A stretch of DNA of 10,580 bases from the NCBI GenBank assembly GCA_000402295.1, contig AQRW01000115.1, positions 1 to 10,580 of the forward strand. The letters run 5' to 3'. The DNA comes from Candidatus Aerophobus profundus SCGC AAA252-L23. GTDB lineage: Bacteria > Aerophobota > Aerophobia > Aerophobales > Aerophobaceae. The stretch's first letter is position 1. Each line of letters starts with the position of its first letter. A model generated the notes under the pieces. That model searched no databases and had not been told where the DNA came from. It saw only the letters and a list, made by a program, of their open reading frames with translations. Positions 1-7,510 of this stretch are shown piece after piece. The position numbers and the translations under genes were made by a program.

Positions 1-996
1 CTGCAGAGTCTGCTTAAAAAGATGATTGAGGCAGGTTATTCTTATGCCGTGATGGAAGTTTCCTCCCACTCTCTAATTCTGAACCGGGTTGAGGGAGTAG
101 ATTTTGATTGGGCCGTTTTCACCAACCTTACCCCTGAACACCTTGATTTCCATGGTAGTATGCCGGCCTACCGGAAAGCAAAACTTTCTCTTTTTGAGAA
201 AATGGGTGAAGAAAAACGGGTGGCGGTGAATATTGATGACCATTTTGGCCGAATCATCAGAGATAAAATCTTCTGTCAGGTAGTAAGCTATGGGTTGAGA
301 GAAGGGTGTGAGATAAGAGGACAGATACTTAAATTTACCGAACAAGGAGTTCTCTTTCGTTTGCAGGCTAAAGATGGAAGCAGGGAAATTTCCCTTCCTT
401 TATTAGGACGTCACAATGTATATAATGCTTTGGCTGCCTCTTCAGTGGCCTGGGGAGAACAAATACCTGTTTCTTTAATTAGCCAGGGATTGGAGAGTGT
501 TTCCCAAATTCCTGGTCGCCTGGAGCTTGTTTCTGGGGAAAAACAAACTAAAATATTTGTAGATTATGCCCATACTTCTGATGGACTGGAAAAGGTTTTA
601 AAAACCTTGCGTTCTATAACTAAGGGAAAGCTCTTAGTGGTTTTTGGCTGTGGTGGAGACAGGGATTCCTCCAAACGTCCTCGGATGGGGAGAATAGCAC
701 ATCTTTTGGCCAACTATTCCGTAATCACTTCAGATAATCCTCGCAGTGAGGATCCGGAAAAAATAATGCTGGAAATTGAGGAAGGAATAAAACAAGTTGG
801 TGGGAGAAGAGATAAGGATTATCTTTTTATTCCTGATCGTAGAGAAGCTATCGCCAAGGGCATGGAGATTATGCGACAAAACGATGTGCTGCTGGTGGCT
901 GGAAAAGGACATGAAAAAGTTCAGATATTTAAAGACAGGGTAGAGGAATTTAATGACCGAGAAGTTGTCAAAGAATTACTGAATAAGTTTAATTGA
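1..996 (+). CDS. murE: MurE, UDP-MurNAc-tripeptide synthetase (5' end missing)
   Basis: Cytoplasmic ATP-dependent ligase that adds the third stem-peptide residue to UDP-MurNAc-L-Ala-D-Glu. The frame is open from base 1, so the N-terminal domain and the ATP-binding P-loop lie upstream; about 331 residues are present of the roughly 490 usual for the family. Seen here: SSHS (61-72), TPEHLDFHG (130-156), the Lys expected to be carbamylated in the AKLSLF segment (codon 181-183), HNVYNALAA (from 412), DYAHTSDGL, FGCGGDRDSSKRP, DNPRSEDP (733-756) and GKGHE (901-915). In this family DNPR marks meso-diaminopimelate as the substrate, where lysine enzymes differ, so mDAP is the likely third residue. The gene leads a co-directional cell wall operon, with murF starting 19 bp downstream. 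Identity is secure; the true start cannot be seen. Confidence 0.97.
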   Translation: MQSLLKKMIEAGYSYAVMEVSSHSLILNRVEGVDFDWAVFTNLTPEHLDFHGSMPAYRKAKLSLFEKMGEEKRVAVNIDDHFGRIIRDKIFCQVVSYGLREGCEIRGQILKFTEQGVLFRLQAKDGSREISLPLLGRHNVYNALAASSVAWGEQIPVSLISQGLESVSQIPGRLELVSGEKQTKIFVDYAHTSDGLEKVLKTLRSITKGKLLVVFGCGGDRDSSKRPRMGRIAHLLANYSVITSDNPRSEDPEKIMLEIEEGIKQVGGRRDKDYLFIPDRREAIAKGMEIMRQNDVLLVAGKGHEKVQIFKDRVEEFNDREVVKELLNKFN

Positions 997-1015
997 TTTT
1001 TAAGGAAAAGAGAAG

Positions 1016-2422
1016 GTGGATGAGAGAATTAGTCTGTCTGAACTAACTCGGGTGAGCCAAGGCAAGCTTATTGCCGCCAAGGATCCCCATAAAATCTTGA
1101 TTTTTCCTTCTCAGATTTGTACTGACTCGCGGAAAATAAGAAAAGGAGACCTTTTTGTTGCCTTGAAGGGTGAAAACTTTGACGGGCATAACTTTGTCAA
1201 AGAATCAGCCGCTAAAAGTGGAATTGGAGCCATTATAAGCAGAAAGGTAGATTTTCCCTTAACTGATTTTTTTCTTCTTAAAGTAGACAACACCTTGAGA
1301 GCTCTACAGGGTATAGCCGGGTTTCACAGAAAAAAACTTTCTCTCACTACTATTGCTGTTACCGGGAGTAACGGGAAGACCACGGTCAAAGAGATGATTG
1401 CTCACCTTCTATCTTCTCACTACGTGGTGGCTCAATCCCCGGGCAATTTTAACAACCAGATAGGAGTGTCTCTTTCTTTGCTTGCTCTCAATTACACTCA
1501 TAAAGTAGCTGTCTTGGAAATGGGGATGAACCACCGGGGAGAAATTTTAGATCTTTCCCGCATCATCCAGCCTCGCATAGGAATAATTACTAATATTCAA
1601 CATGCTCATATTGGTCTTCTCGGGAGTGGCCGGGAAATTATGGAGGCCAAATCTGAGTTAGTTTCCGTTTTGAATGAAAATTCAGATAACTGGCTGATTC
1701 TTAACCAAGATTGCTCCTGGACTTATCGGGTGAAAAAGAAAGCTCGCTGTCGGATATTAACTTTTGGAATGAGAAATTTGGCTCAGATAAGAGCTGAAAA
1801 GGTGACCGATTACGGGCAAAGGACTTCTTTTACTCTTATTTATCCTGACGGTCAATCCTACCATATAGGGCTACCTTTTCCTGGTAGATTCAATATATAT
1901 AATGCTTTGGCTGCCGCCAGTGTGGCCTATCTTCTGGGAATATCGGCGGCTGATGTTAGTCGGAGTCTATCTCAGTTTAAACTTCCTGCTTTGCATATAC
2001 AGATAGAAGAGATAGCTGGACGTATTTTGATAAACGATTCCTATAATGCTAATCCTGATTCAATGGAGGAGGCCCTTATCGTTTTAGCCAAATTTGGTAA
2101 AAGAAGAAAGATTGCTATTTTGGGAGATATGTTAGAATTAGAAGAAAAATCTACTTTTTTTCATCGAAGAATAGGCAAAAAAGTGGCTGTCTTGGGGATA
2201 GATGTTCTTTTTTCTCTGGGCCGATTTTCTGAAGATATGGTCCGGGGAGCTCAGGAAGGAGGGATGAAACAAGTTTTTTCCTTTGGAGAAAGAGATATTC
2301 TGGTGAAAAAGCTATCCTCTTTTTCTCGAAAAAGTGATTGTTTGCTCATTAAAGGCTCACGAGAGATGAGAATGGAGGAGATTTTTGAAAAGTTAAAGGT
2401 AAATTTATGCTCTATATCTTAA
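1016..2422 (+). CDS. murF: MurF, UDP-MurNAc-tripeptide:D-Ala-D-Ala ligase
   Basis: Last cytoplasmic ligase of the pathway; it joins D-Ala-D-Ala to the UDP-MurNAc tripeptide using ATP. The 468 residues are near the usual length (about 450). The N-terminal substrate domain shows TDSRKIRKGDLFVAL (36-50). The P-loop TGSNGKTT is at 116-123, GNFNNQIGV at 143-151, the expected carbamylated Lys is K212 in EAKSELV, RFNIYNALAA is at 291-300, DSYNANPDSM at 341-350 and GDMLELEE at 370-377. The start is GTG at 1016, with AAGGA at 1002-1006 nine bases upstream; the ATG at 1020 is out of frame and meets a stop almost at once. The segment before the C-terminal domain reads LPALHIQI, where many MurF proteins have an Arg (R-M-x-I type), a mild deviation. 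The 3' end overlaps mraY by 16 bp, which suggests translational coupling. Confidence 0.97.
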   Translation: MDERISLSELTRVSQGKLIAAKDPHKILIFPSQICTDSRKIRKGDLFVALKGENFDGHNFVKESAAKSGIGAIISRKVDFPLTDFFLLKVDNTLRALQGIAGFHRKKLSLTTIAVTGSNGKTTVKEMIAHLLSSHYVVAQSPGNFNNQIGVSLSLLALNYTHKVAVLEMGMNHRGEILDLSRIIQPRIGIITNIQHAHIGLLGSGREIMEAKSELVSVLNENSDNWLILNQDCSWTYRVKKKARCRILTFGMRNLAQIRAEKVTDYGQRTSFTLIYPDGQSYHIGLPFPGRFNIYNALAAASVAYLLGISAADVSRSLSQFKLPALHIQIEEIAGRILINDSYNANPDSMEEALIVLAKFGKRRKIAILGDMLELEEKSTFFHRRIGKKVAVLGIDVLFSLGRFSEDMVRGAQEGGMKQVFSFGERDILVKKLSSFSRKSDCLLIKGSREMRMEEIFEKLKVNLCSIS

Positions 2423-3444
2423 ATCTGCCATTTCCCTTACGAATTGGAGGAGCTTTTATTTTTTCTCTGATAATATCACTTGCTCTGGGAAAAGTTTCCC
2501 TGACCAAACTAACCTCAGCAGGAATGTTAAATTATTTTCGGGAAGAGGGCCCAGAGAGCCATCGATTTAAGAAAGGGATCCCTGTGGGCGGAGGAATTCT
2601 TATCTTGTTGGCTCTTCTTTCGGGAATAGTTCTCTTTGCCAATTTGGCCAATCCTCTTCTTCTTCTGACCTTGCTGACCAGCCTTGCTTTCGGGGTAGTA
2701 GGATTTCTCGATGATAGAATTAAGGTGGTCAGAAAAAACTCTCGTGGACTGTCCGGAAAGCAAAAATTCCTCATTCACCTCATTTTAGGGTTATTTATTG
2801 CTCTTTGGATTTTTCTTTATCCTGGATATAATAGCGTTCTACAGTTTCCTTTACTGGACAAAGGGATTGATATTGGTTGGTTGTACATTCCTTTTGCTGC
2901 TCTGGTAATTACGGGGACCTCCAATGCCGTTAATTTGACCGATGGATTGGACGGACTGGCTGCCGGATGTATTGTTCCGGCCGGAGTGGCTTACGGGTTC
3001 TTGGCCTATCTAGTTTTGGTCCCGGTTTCTCTTAGCCGGGGGGCCGAAGTTTCCTTTTTTCTTCAGATGGGAGAATTAACTGTTTTTTGGGCAGCTCTTA
3101 TAGGAGGAGTGATGGGGTTTCTTGTCTACAACATTTACCCGGCCCGGATGTTTATGGGAGACACGGGAGCCCAGGCTCTGGGTGCTGCTCTGGGAATTAC
3201 GGCTGTTCTAATAAAAAAAGAGATACTTCTTCTTTTGGTGGGTGGTGTCTTTGCCATCGAAGCTCTCAGTGTCATCCTTCAAGTTATCTCTTTCCAAGTA
3301 TGGGGAAAGAGAATTTGGCGAATGAGTCCTCTGCACCACCATTATGAGTTAAAAGGTGTGGCTGAACCGGTAATCACAGTTTATTTCTGGTTAATTGCCA
3401 CATTTTTGGCCTGTCTGGGTCTAATCATAGTTATATTTTGCTGA
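2407..3444 (+). CDS. mraY: MraY, phospho-MurNAc-pentapeptide transferase
   Basis: Integral membrane enzyme that transfers phospho-MurNAc-pentapeptide from UDP to undecaprenyl phosphate, giving lipid I. The protein has 345 residues (E. coli has 360) and about ten hydrophobic segments. Diagnostic motifs are LDDRIK (101-106, Mg-binding Asp pair 102/103), NLTDGLDGLA (177-186), FMGDTGAQALG (249-259) and SPLHHHYELKG (307-317), whose HHH separates MraY from WecA-like relatives. Two conserved spots deviate: the usual TPTMGG reads IPVGGG (58-63), and the Arg usually found before FW near the C-terminus is Tyr (VYFW, 325-328). The start is ATG 2407 with AAAGG at 2395-2399, seven bases upstream and inside murF. 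Between murF and murD this is a standard dcw position. Confidence 0.97.
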   Translation: MLYILNLPFPLRIGGAFIFSLIISLALGKVSLTKLTSAGMLNYFREEGPESHRFKKGIPVGGGILILLALLSGIVLFANLANPLLLLTLLTSLAFGVVGFLDDRIKVVRKNSRGLSGKQKFLIHLILGLFIALWIFLYPGYNSVLQFPLLDKGIDIGWLYIPFAALVITGTSNAVNLTDGLDGLAAGCIVPAGVAYGFLAYLVLVPVSLSRGAEVSFFLQMGELTVFWAALIGGVMGFLVYNIYPARMFMGDTGAQALGAALGITAVLIKKEILLLLVGGVFAIEALSVILQVISFQVWGKRIWRMSPLHHHYELKGVAEPVITVYFWLIATFLACLGLIIVIFC

Positions 3445-3456
3445 GAGGAGTTTTTT

Positions 3457-3492
3457 GTGGGCAGTTTTGGACTAAAAAGTAAAGATGATTAA
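3457..3492 (+). other. Possible 11-codon leader ORF ahead of murD
   Basis: A strong SD (GAGAGGAG, 3443-3450) lies six bases before GTG 3457. From that GTG a frame of 11 sense codons (VGSFGLKSKDD) ends with TAA at 3490-3492, just past the murD ATG at 3485-3487 and in another frame. The murD ATG has no good SD of its own within the usual distance. Ribosomes loaded at the strong SD could therefore read this mini-ORF and restart on murD. The alternative is that a base is missing or extra in the sequence and this stretch is really the MurD N-terminus. No function is claimed for the peptide. Confidence 0.35.
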
Positions 3493-4855
3493 AACGGTAT
3501 CCTCGATATTAATCGTAGGTTTGGGGAAAAGTGGCCGGGAGGTGGCTCTTTTGCTCCGGGAAAAGGGATTTAGGATACGGGTAACGGAAATCAAGAAAAG
3601 TAAGAGCAAACAAAAAGAGGCCAACTTTTTAAGAGAGAAACAAATAGAAGTCCATTTAGGCTCCCCTTCTTTGCGTCTTCTCGAAGAGATAGATCTTGTG
3701 GTAGTTTCCCCGGGGGTTCCTCCGAAGATCCCTCTAATTAGAGAAGTTTGTGCCCGGGAAATACCGATTTTGGGAGAGCTGGAAATAGCTTTTCAGTATC
3801 TAAGAAATGGCAAATTAGTGGCCATTACCGGCACTAACGGGAAAAGTACTACTACTCATCTGACGGCCCAAATGCTGGGAGGGAAAAAAGAAAGAGTTGA
3901 AGTGGCTGGAAATGTTGGACGGCCTCTATCGGAAGTAATAAAGGATAACCCCCGGATAGTTGTTTGTGAGGTATCCAGTTTTCAACTGGAAACTATAGAT
4001 ACTTTTACTCCTTTTATTTCTTGTATTCTTAATATCACTCCCGATCATCTGGATCGTCATGGAACCCTAAAAAACTACATTGACTTAAAGAGCCGCATCT
4101 TTAAGAACCAGAAAGGCCAGGAAATAGTGGTTTTAAATCGAGATGATCCCTTAGTTTATCAGTTAGCCAAGCAGGTTAAAGCCAGGGTATTTTTTTTTAG
4201 TCAGCTTGAGGAACTAAAAAGAGGTGTTTTTATTCGAAAGGGAAGAGTTATTTGCCGTCTGGAAGACCAAGAGAGTGTTTTCAGTCTAAAGGGAGTGGCT
4301 CTCTCCGGCACTCATAATCGAGAGAATATTCTGGCTGCCGTGAGTATTTGTTCTCTTTTGGGAATAGATAAAGAATCATTCTGGTCAGCTTTGAAGAATT
4401 TTCCCGGTCTATCCCACCGTAGCGAACTGGTGGATGAAGTTAAAGGAGTCAGATTCATTGATGATTCTAAAGCTACCAATGAGGGAGCCGTAAAAAGATG
4501 TCTTCAGTCTCTTGACTGTTCGGTGGTTCTAATTATGGGAGGGCGGGATAAGGGGGCCGATTTTTCCTCCTTGAAAGATGAAATCAAGAGGAAAGTTAGG
4601 AAAATTGTGGTTATGGGTGAAGCCAGAGCAAGAATATATCATCAACTCAAAAGCCTGGGATGCCTTCTCCGAGTAGATGATCTTCATCAAGCTGTAGAGG
4701 TGGCCTTCGGGGAAGCCAGAGCAGGAGACTGCGTAGTTCTATCCCCGGGATGTGCCAGTTTCGATCAGTTTAAAGATTTCTCTGAGAGAGGGGATTATTT
4801 TAAAAGAGAAGTGAAAAGGCTGAGGGAAAGAATTGAAAAACAAAGGCAGTATTGA
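3485..4855 (+). CDS. murD: MurD, UDP-MurNAc-L-Ala:D-glutamate ligase
   Basis: Cytoplasmic ligase that adds D-Glu to UDP-MurNAc-L-Ala with ATP. The 456 residues are slightly more than in E. coli (438). The N-terminal Rossmann-like domain opens with ILIVGLGKSGREVA (8-21). The P-loop TGTNGKST is at 115-122, GNVGRPL at 142-148, EVSSFQLE at 162-169, TPDHLDRHG at 185-193, the expected carbamylated Lys is K202 in YIDLKSRIF, THNRENILAA is at 276-285, DDSKATN at 326-332 and LSPGCASFDQFKDFSERG at 419-436. ATG 3485 is the only sensible start, because an in-frame TAA at 3473 closes the frame upstream and the first residues already align with the family's N-terminus. The start lacks a good SD, so translation probably depends on coupling to the upstream mini-ORF. 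The 3' end overlaps ftsW by 23 bp. Confidence 0.97.
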   Translation: MIKTVSSILIVGLGKSGREVALLLREKGFRIRVTEIKKSKSKQKEANFLREKQIEVHLGSPSLRLLEEIDLVVVSPGVPPKIPLIREVCAREIPILGELEIAFQYLRNGKLVAITGTNGKSTTTHLTAQMLGGKKERVEVAGNVGRPLSEVIKDNPRIVVCEVSSFQLETIDTFTPFISCILNITPDHLDRHGTLKNYIDLKSRIFKNQKGQEIVVLNRDDPLVYQLAKQVKARVFFFSQLEELKRGVFIRKGRVICRLEDQESVFSLKGVALSGTHNRENILAAVSICSLLGIDKESFWSALKNFPGLSHRSELVDEVKGVRFIDDSKATNEGAVKRCLQSLDCSVVLIMGGRDKGADFSSLKDEIKRKVRKIVVMGEARARIYHQLKSLGCLLRVDDLHQAVEVAFGEARAGDCVVLSPGCASFDQFKDFSERGDYFKREVKRLRERIEKQRQY

Positions 4856-5936
4856 TTATTTTCTGCTCTTTATTGTTTTAACTCTATTAGCCGTGGGTTT
4901 GATCTCCCTGCTAACGGCCGGTGTTCCCCCTGGATACCGATATCACAATGATCCTTATTTATATGTGAAGGCCCAGCTTAATTGGGTTGTTCTGGGATTG
5001 ATTCTTCTTTTTTTAAGCTCCCATCTTAATTATCATCGATATGCAAAAATTGGTAAACTTTCTCTTGTTTTAGTTTTTTTGCTTTTGATGGCCGTCTATT
5101 TTCCGAGAATAGGACGGGAGATAAGAGGAGTCCGTCGCTGGATCATTCTGGGACCAGTGCATATCCAGGCCAGTGAGCTGGCCAAGGTGGGCCTGATTGT
5201 TTATCTCTCTTCTTCTCTTGTTCGCAAGAAGGAAAAATTGGAGAGCTTTTTCAGGGGATTCTTACCTTATTTTCTTATCCTGGGAGCTATCTTTCTCCTG
5301 GTAATGAGTGAACCTGATTTGGGGTCCGCTTTAATTCTGGCTATTTTGAGCTTTGTTCTTCTTTATGCCGGAGGAGTTAAGGTTTCTCATCTTCTTTATA
5401 CTCTTGTTCTGGCTTTTATTCCCCTGTATTTTGCTGTTTTTGAGGTAGGCTATCGGCGAAATCGAATACTAAGTTTTCTTTCTCCGGAGAGTGATCCTAG
5501 GGGAATTGGCTTTCAACCTTTACATCTAAAGATTTCTCTGGGTTGTGGAGGTTTTTGGGGAATGGGTCCGGGGAAAGGACAAACCAAGCTCTTTTATTTA
5601 CCCACTCCCCATACAGATTCCATTTTTGCCGTGGTGGGAGAGGAGCTTGGTTTTATCGGCACCACGGTTATAGTAATCCTATTTGCTATCCTGGCTTGGC
5701 GCGGGTTCCGAATAGTCAAAAGAGCTCCAGACTCTCTGGGAAAGCTCCTGGCTATAGGCTTTTGCAGTTTAATCTGCATTCAGGGGATTATTAATATGGG
5801 GGTGGCCACGGTAATTCTTCCTACCACTGGTACTCCTCTTCCTTTTATTAGCTACGGAGGTTCCTCCATGCTGATTAGTCTAATTTCCATAGGTATTCTT
5901 CTCAATATTTCTCGATACTCCAAAGCCGCCACCTGA
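4833..5936 (+). CDS. ftsW: FtsW, septal SEDS peptidoglycan glycosyltransferase
   Basis: Multi-pass membrane protein of the SEDS family. At the division site it polymerises lipid II with a partner class B penicillin-binding protein. The 367 residues contain about ten hydrophobic segments. Family marks are GVRRWIILGP-x-x-IQASELAK (99-118), SEPDLGSA (159-166), the extracellular stretch LPTPHTDSIFAVVGEELGFIG (256-276) with Asp262, equivalent to the Asp shown essential in SEDS enzymes, and NMGVATVILPTTGTPLPFISYGGSSML (321-347). RodA shares the fold, but the position directly after murD favours FtsW. The start is TTG 4833 inside murD, with GAGGG (4822-4826) six bases upstream. It is the last gene of the run: murG and murC, which often follow, are not present. 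Confidence 0.94.
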   Translation: MKNKGSIDYFLLFIVLTLLAVGLISLLTAGVPPGYRYHNDPYLYVKAQLNWVVLGLILLFLSSHLNYHRYAKIGKLSLVLVFLLLMAVYFPRIGREIRGVRRWIILGPVHIQASELAKVGLIVYLSSSLVRKKEKLESFFRGFLPYFLILGAIFLLVMSEPDLGSALILAILSFVLLYAGGVKVSHLLYTLVLAFIPLYFAVFEVGYRRNRILSFLSPESDPRGIGFQPLHLKISLGCGGFWGMGPGKGQTKLFYLPTPHTDSIFAVVGEELGFIGTTVIVILFAILAWRGFRIVKRAPDSLGKLLAIGFCSLICIQGIINMGVATVILPTTGTPLPFISYGGSSMLISLISIGILLNISRYSKAAT

Positions 5937-5973
5937 GTATTTCTAAAGAAACCTTTTTTGGCCAAGATAGAGT

Positions 5974-6029
5974 GGTAGCCGCAGGCTTTAGCCTGCGTTT
6001 ATTTGCGCCAGTTAAAACTTGCGGTTACC
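5974..6029. repeat. Nested palindromic element (REP-like or mini-transposon-like)
   Basis: The 56-bp unit is bounded by GGTAGCCGCA (5974-5983) and TGCGGTTACC (6020-6029), an inverted repeat matching at 9 of 10 positions; the mismatch would be a G-U pair in RNA. Nested at the left side is a perfect palindrome, CGCAGGC-TTTA-GCCTGCG (5980-5997). The inner palindrome is the kind of sequence I remember as dispersed in some bacterial genomes, but only one copy lies in this window, so its repeat nature is inferred. It sits in the 140-bp gap between ftsW and the CYTH gene. Apart from the SD of that gene, I see no convincing promoter in the gap. Confidence 0.45.
5980..6004 (+). terminator. Candidate terminator of the cell wall operon
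   Basis: A 7-bp G+C-rich stem (CGCAGGC/GCCTGCG) with a TTTA loop is followed by TTTATTT. It lies 43 bp after the ftsW stop on the same strand. The T-run is broken by one A, so termination may be partial. The same bases form the core of the palindromic element, so terminator activity could be incidental. Confidence 0.45.
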
Positions 6030-6076
6030 TTTATGAAACCTAAACTATTACTGTAGAGAAGCAGCTTGAGGAATTT

Positions 6077-6598
6077 ATGAAGAACAAGAGTCGGTTGGAA
6101 GTAGAAATAAAGGTTAAAGCTAACCGGACACTAATGGAAAAAAAGCTCAGGGAGTGGAAGATTCCTCGAATAAGCCAAGAAGAGCAAATTGATATTTACT
6201 ATACTCACCCCTGCCGGGATTTCAAAATCAGTGATGAGGTCCTGCGGGTTCGCCGCTCGGATACTGGATTTTTCTTAACTTATAAGGGGCCTCGAATTGG
6301 TAAGCAAACGAAAATTAGGGAAGAAATCGAGCTCAAAGTAAACAAGGATATTTATTTATTGCTGGAGCGGCTGAGGTTTCGAAAATTTGGAGAAGTAAAA
6401 AAGAAAAGAGAAACTTATATGATGGGGAATTTTTTGATTAGCCTGGACGAAGTGGAGAAGCTAGGAGATTTTTTGGAGATTGAGACTTCAAATTTGGAGG
6501 AGCGGGAAGAAATGATTGAACTGCTGGAAAAACTGGGAATTCCCCGAAGATTTTCTATCATCAAATCCTATCTTGAACTTCTTAATGAATCAACCTAA
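6077..6598 (+). CDS. CYTH-domain protein (class IV adenylate cyclase / triphosphatase fold)
   Basis: A 173-residue soluble protein covering one CYTH domain, the triphosphate tunnel fold. The signature ExExK is E8-V-E10-I-K12. Further residues that line the tunnel in this family are visible: QIDIYY (37-42), EVLRVRR (54-60), LTYKGP (67-72), REEIE (81-85), KKRETY (109-114), SLDEVEKLGDFLEIE (122-136) and a late Lys in IIKSY (161-165). The pattern with two acidic residues in FLEIE and the early D-x-YY resembles the CyaB branch. Family members make cAMP from ATP or hydrolyse triphosphates (tripolyphosphate, thiamine triphosphate), and the sequence alone does not decide between these. The start is ATG 6077, with GAGGAA about five bases upstream. 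It is separated from ftsW by 140 bp with a likely terminator, so it may be its own unit. Confidence 0.85.
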   Translation: MKNKSRLEVEIKVKANRTLMEKKLREWKIPRISQEEQIDIYYTHPCRDFKISDEVLRVRRSDTGFFLTYKGPRIGKQTKIREEIELKVNKDIYLLLERLRFRKFGEVKKKRETYMMGNFLISLDEVEKLGDFLEIETSNLEEREEMIELLEKLGIPRRFSIIKSYLELLNEST

Positions 6599-6601
6599 TA
6601 C

Positions 6602-6652
6602 GCCTTATCTTAAAATCTTGATTCTTTCAGGATTTCTTCATCCGGATAAGGC
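6602..6652. terminator. Inverted repeats in the convergent gap, possible bidirectional terminator
   Basis: Two nested inverted repeats lie between the stop of the CYTH gene (6598) and the stop of the opposing permease gene (6638). The outer arms are GCCTTATC (6602-6609) and GATAAGGC (6645-6652), a perfect 8 bp; the right arm lies inside the permease's last codons. The inner arms are AAATCTTGA (6613-6621) and TCAGGATTT (6627-6635), matching 8 of 9 with a 5-base loop. The inner stem is A+T-rich and no clean T-run follows, so this is a weak terminator candidate. Its position between convergent genes is the best support. Confidence 0.35.
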
Positions 6653-7510
6653 TCCTTCAGTAAGTCCTCTGACAAAGAATTTCTGAACGAAGAGAAAAAT
6701 AATAACCAGAGGCAGGCTCATCATTACCGTGGCGGCGGCCATCTCATTCCAGAACACGTCAAATTCTCTCAGGTACGCACCTAATCCCACTGCTACCGTG
6801 TGCTTACTCTGCGTTTTTAGAAGGATGAGACCAAAGGGGTATTCACTCCAGCTAATGAGAAAGGCAAACAGAGCTGTAGTGGCCATGCCCAATTTGGATA
6901 TGGGGAGAACAATTCTGAGAAAAGCCTGCAGGCGAGAGCAGCCGTCGATCCTGGCGGCATCTTCAAGGTCTACCGGGATATTACGAAAGGTTCCCACGGA
7001 CATCCAGGTAGTAAAAGGTAGGGCGAAAGCAGTATATAAGATGAGAAGGCCCAGACGAGAATTATCCAAAGCCAGTTTGCGCATGGTAGAATAAACTGGG
7101 ATAAGCAAGGAAGGTCCCGGGAACATTTGAGAGACCAGAATGAGCAGAAGAAGGGCAGATGCACCGGGAAGACGGGTAAAACGAGCAAAACCATACCCGG
7201 CAAAGGAAGCGATGATAGTGCATAGTAGCGCTGCTCCTCCAGCTATAATCAAGCTGTTGAGGAAAAAGAGGGGCCAGGGGTCGTGCCTGCCCAATTGTTC
7301 ACCAGTAAAAACACCCTTGTACACATCCAGAGTGGGTCTTTTCGGTATCAGGCTGGGAGGGACATCAAAAACTTCACTGTAATGCTTAAAAGAAGTAATA
7401 AATAGCCAGATGAAGGGGGAAAGTGTCACCACCAGGATAAAAAGAGCTAGCAACGCAATGATGATTTTCTTGGAAATAATGAACTTTTTCTCGTAGGATA
7501 GAGATGCCAT
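6638..7510 (-). CDS. CUT1 ABC transporter permease, MalG-like
   Basis: Inner-membrane permease subunit of a carbohydrate-type ABC importer, with 290 residues and six hydrophobic segments. The cytoplasmic EAA loop that docks the ATPase reads EDAARIDGCSRLQAFLRIVLP (183-203), with the conserved Gly and LP. Segment order and the C-terminal FFVRGLTEGALSG ending are typical of MalG homologues. I start it at ATG 7510: GGAGGG lies seven bases upstream (7518-7523 on the complement), and the ATG shares one base with the stop of the preceding permease gene (TAATG), a classic coupled start. A TTG five codons further upstream (7525) is in frame but would place the start on top of the SD. It is the last gene of the operon; no ATP-binding subunit follows. 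Confidence 0.93.
   Translation of the reverse strand: MASLSYEKKFIISKKIIIALLALFILVVTLSPFIWLFITSFKHYSEVFDVPPSLIPKRPTLDVYKGVFTGEQLGRHDPWPLFFLNSLIIAGGAALLCTIIASFAGYGFARFTRLPGASALLLLILVSQMFPGPSLLIPVYSTMRKLALDNSRLGLLILYTAFALPFTTWMSVGTFRNIPVDLEDAARIDGCSRLQAFLRIVLPISKLGMATTALFAFLISWSEYPFGLILLKTQSKHTVAVGLGAYLREFDVFWNEMAAATVMMSLPLVIIFLFVQKFFVRGLTEGALSG

Noticed and set aside
1..6. CTGCAG at the very first bases as a cloning or assembly boundary
   Set aside because: The frame of murE runs straight through it, and a PstI hexamer by chance at a window edge proves nothing.
3087..3347. An 86-codon frame inside mraY on the same strand
   Set aside because: It overlaps the MraY FMGDTG and HHH region in another frame, has Cys/Ser/Gly-rich shadow composition and no start signal.
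6019..6051. TTGCGG followed by TATTAC as a promoter for the CYTH gene
   Set aside because: The spacer would be 21 bp and the -10 match is poor; nothing better is visible in the gap.
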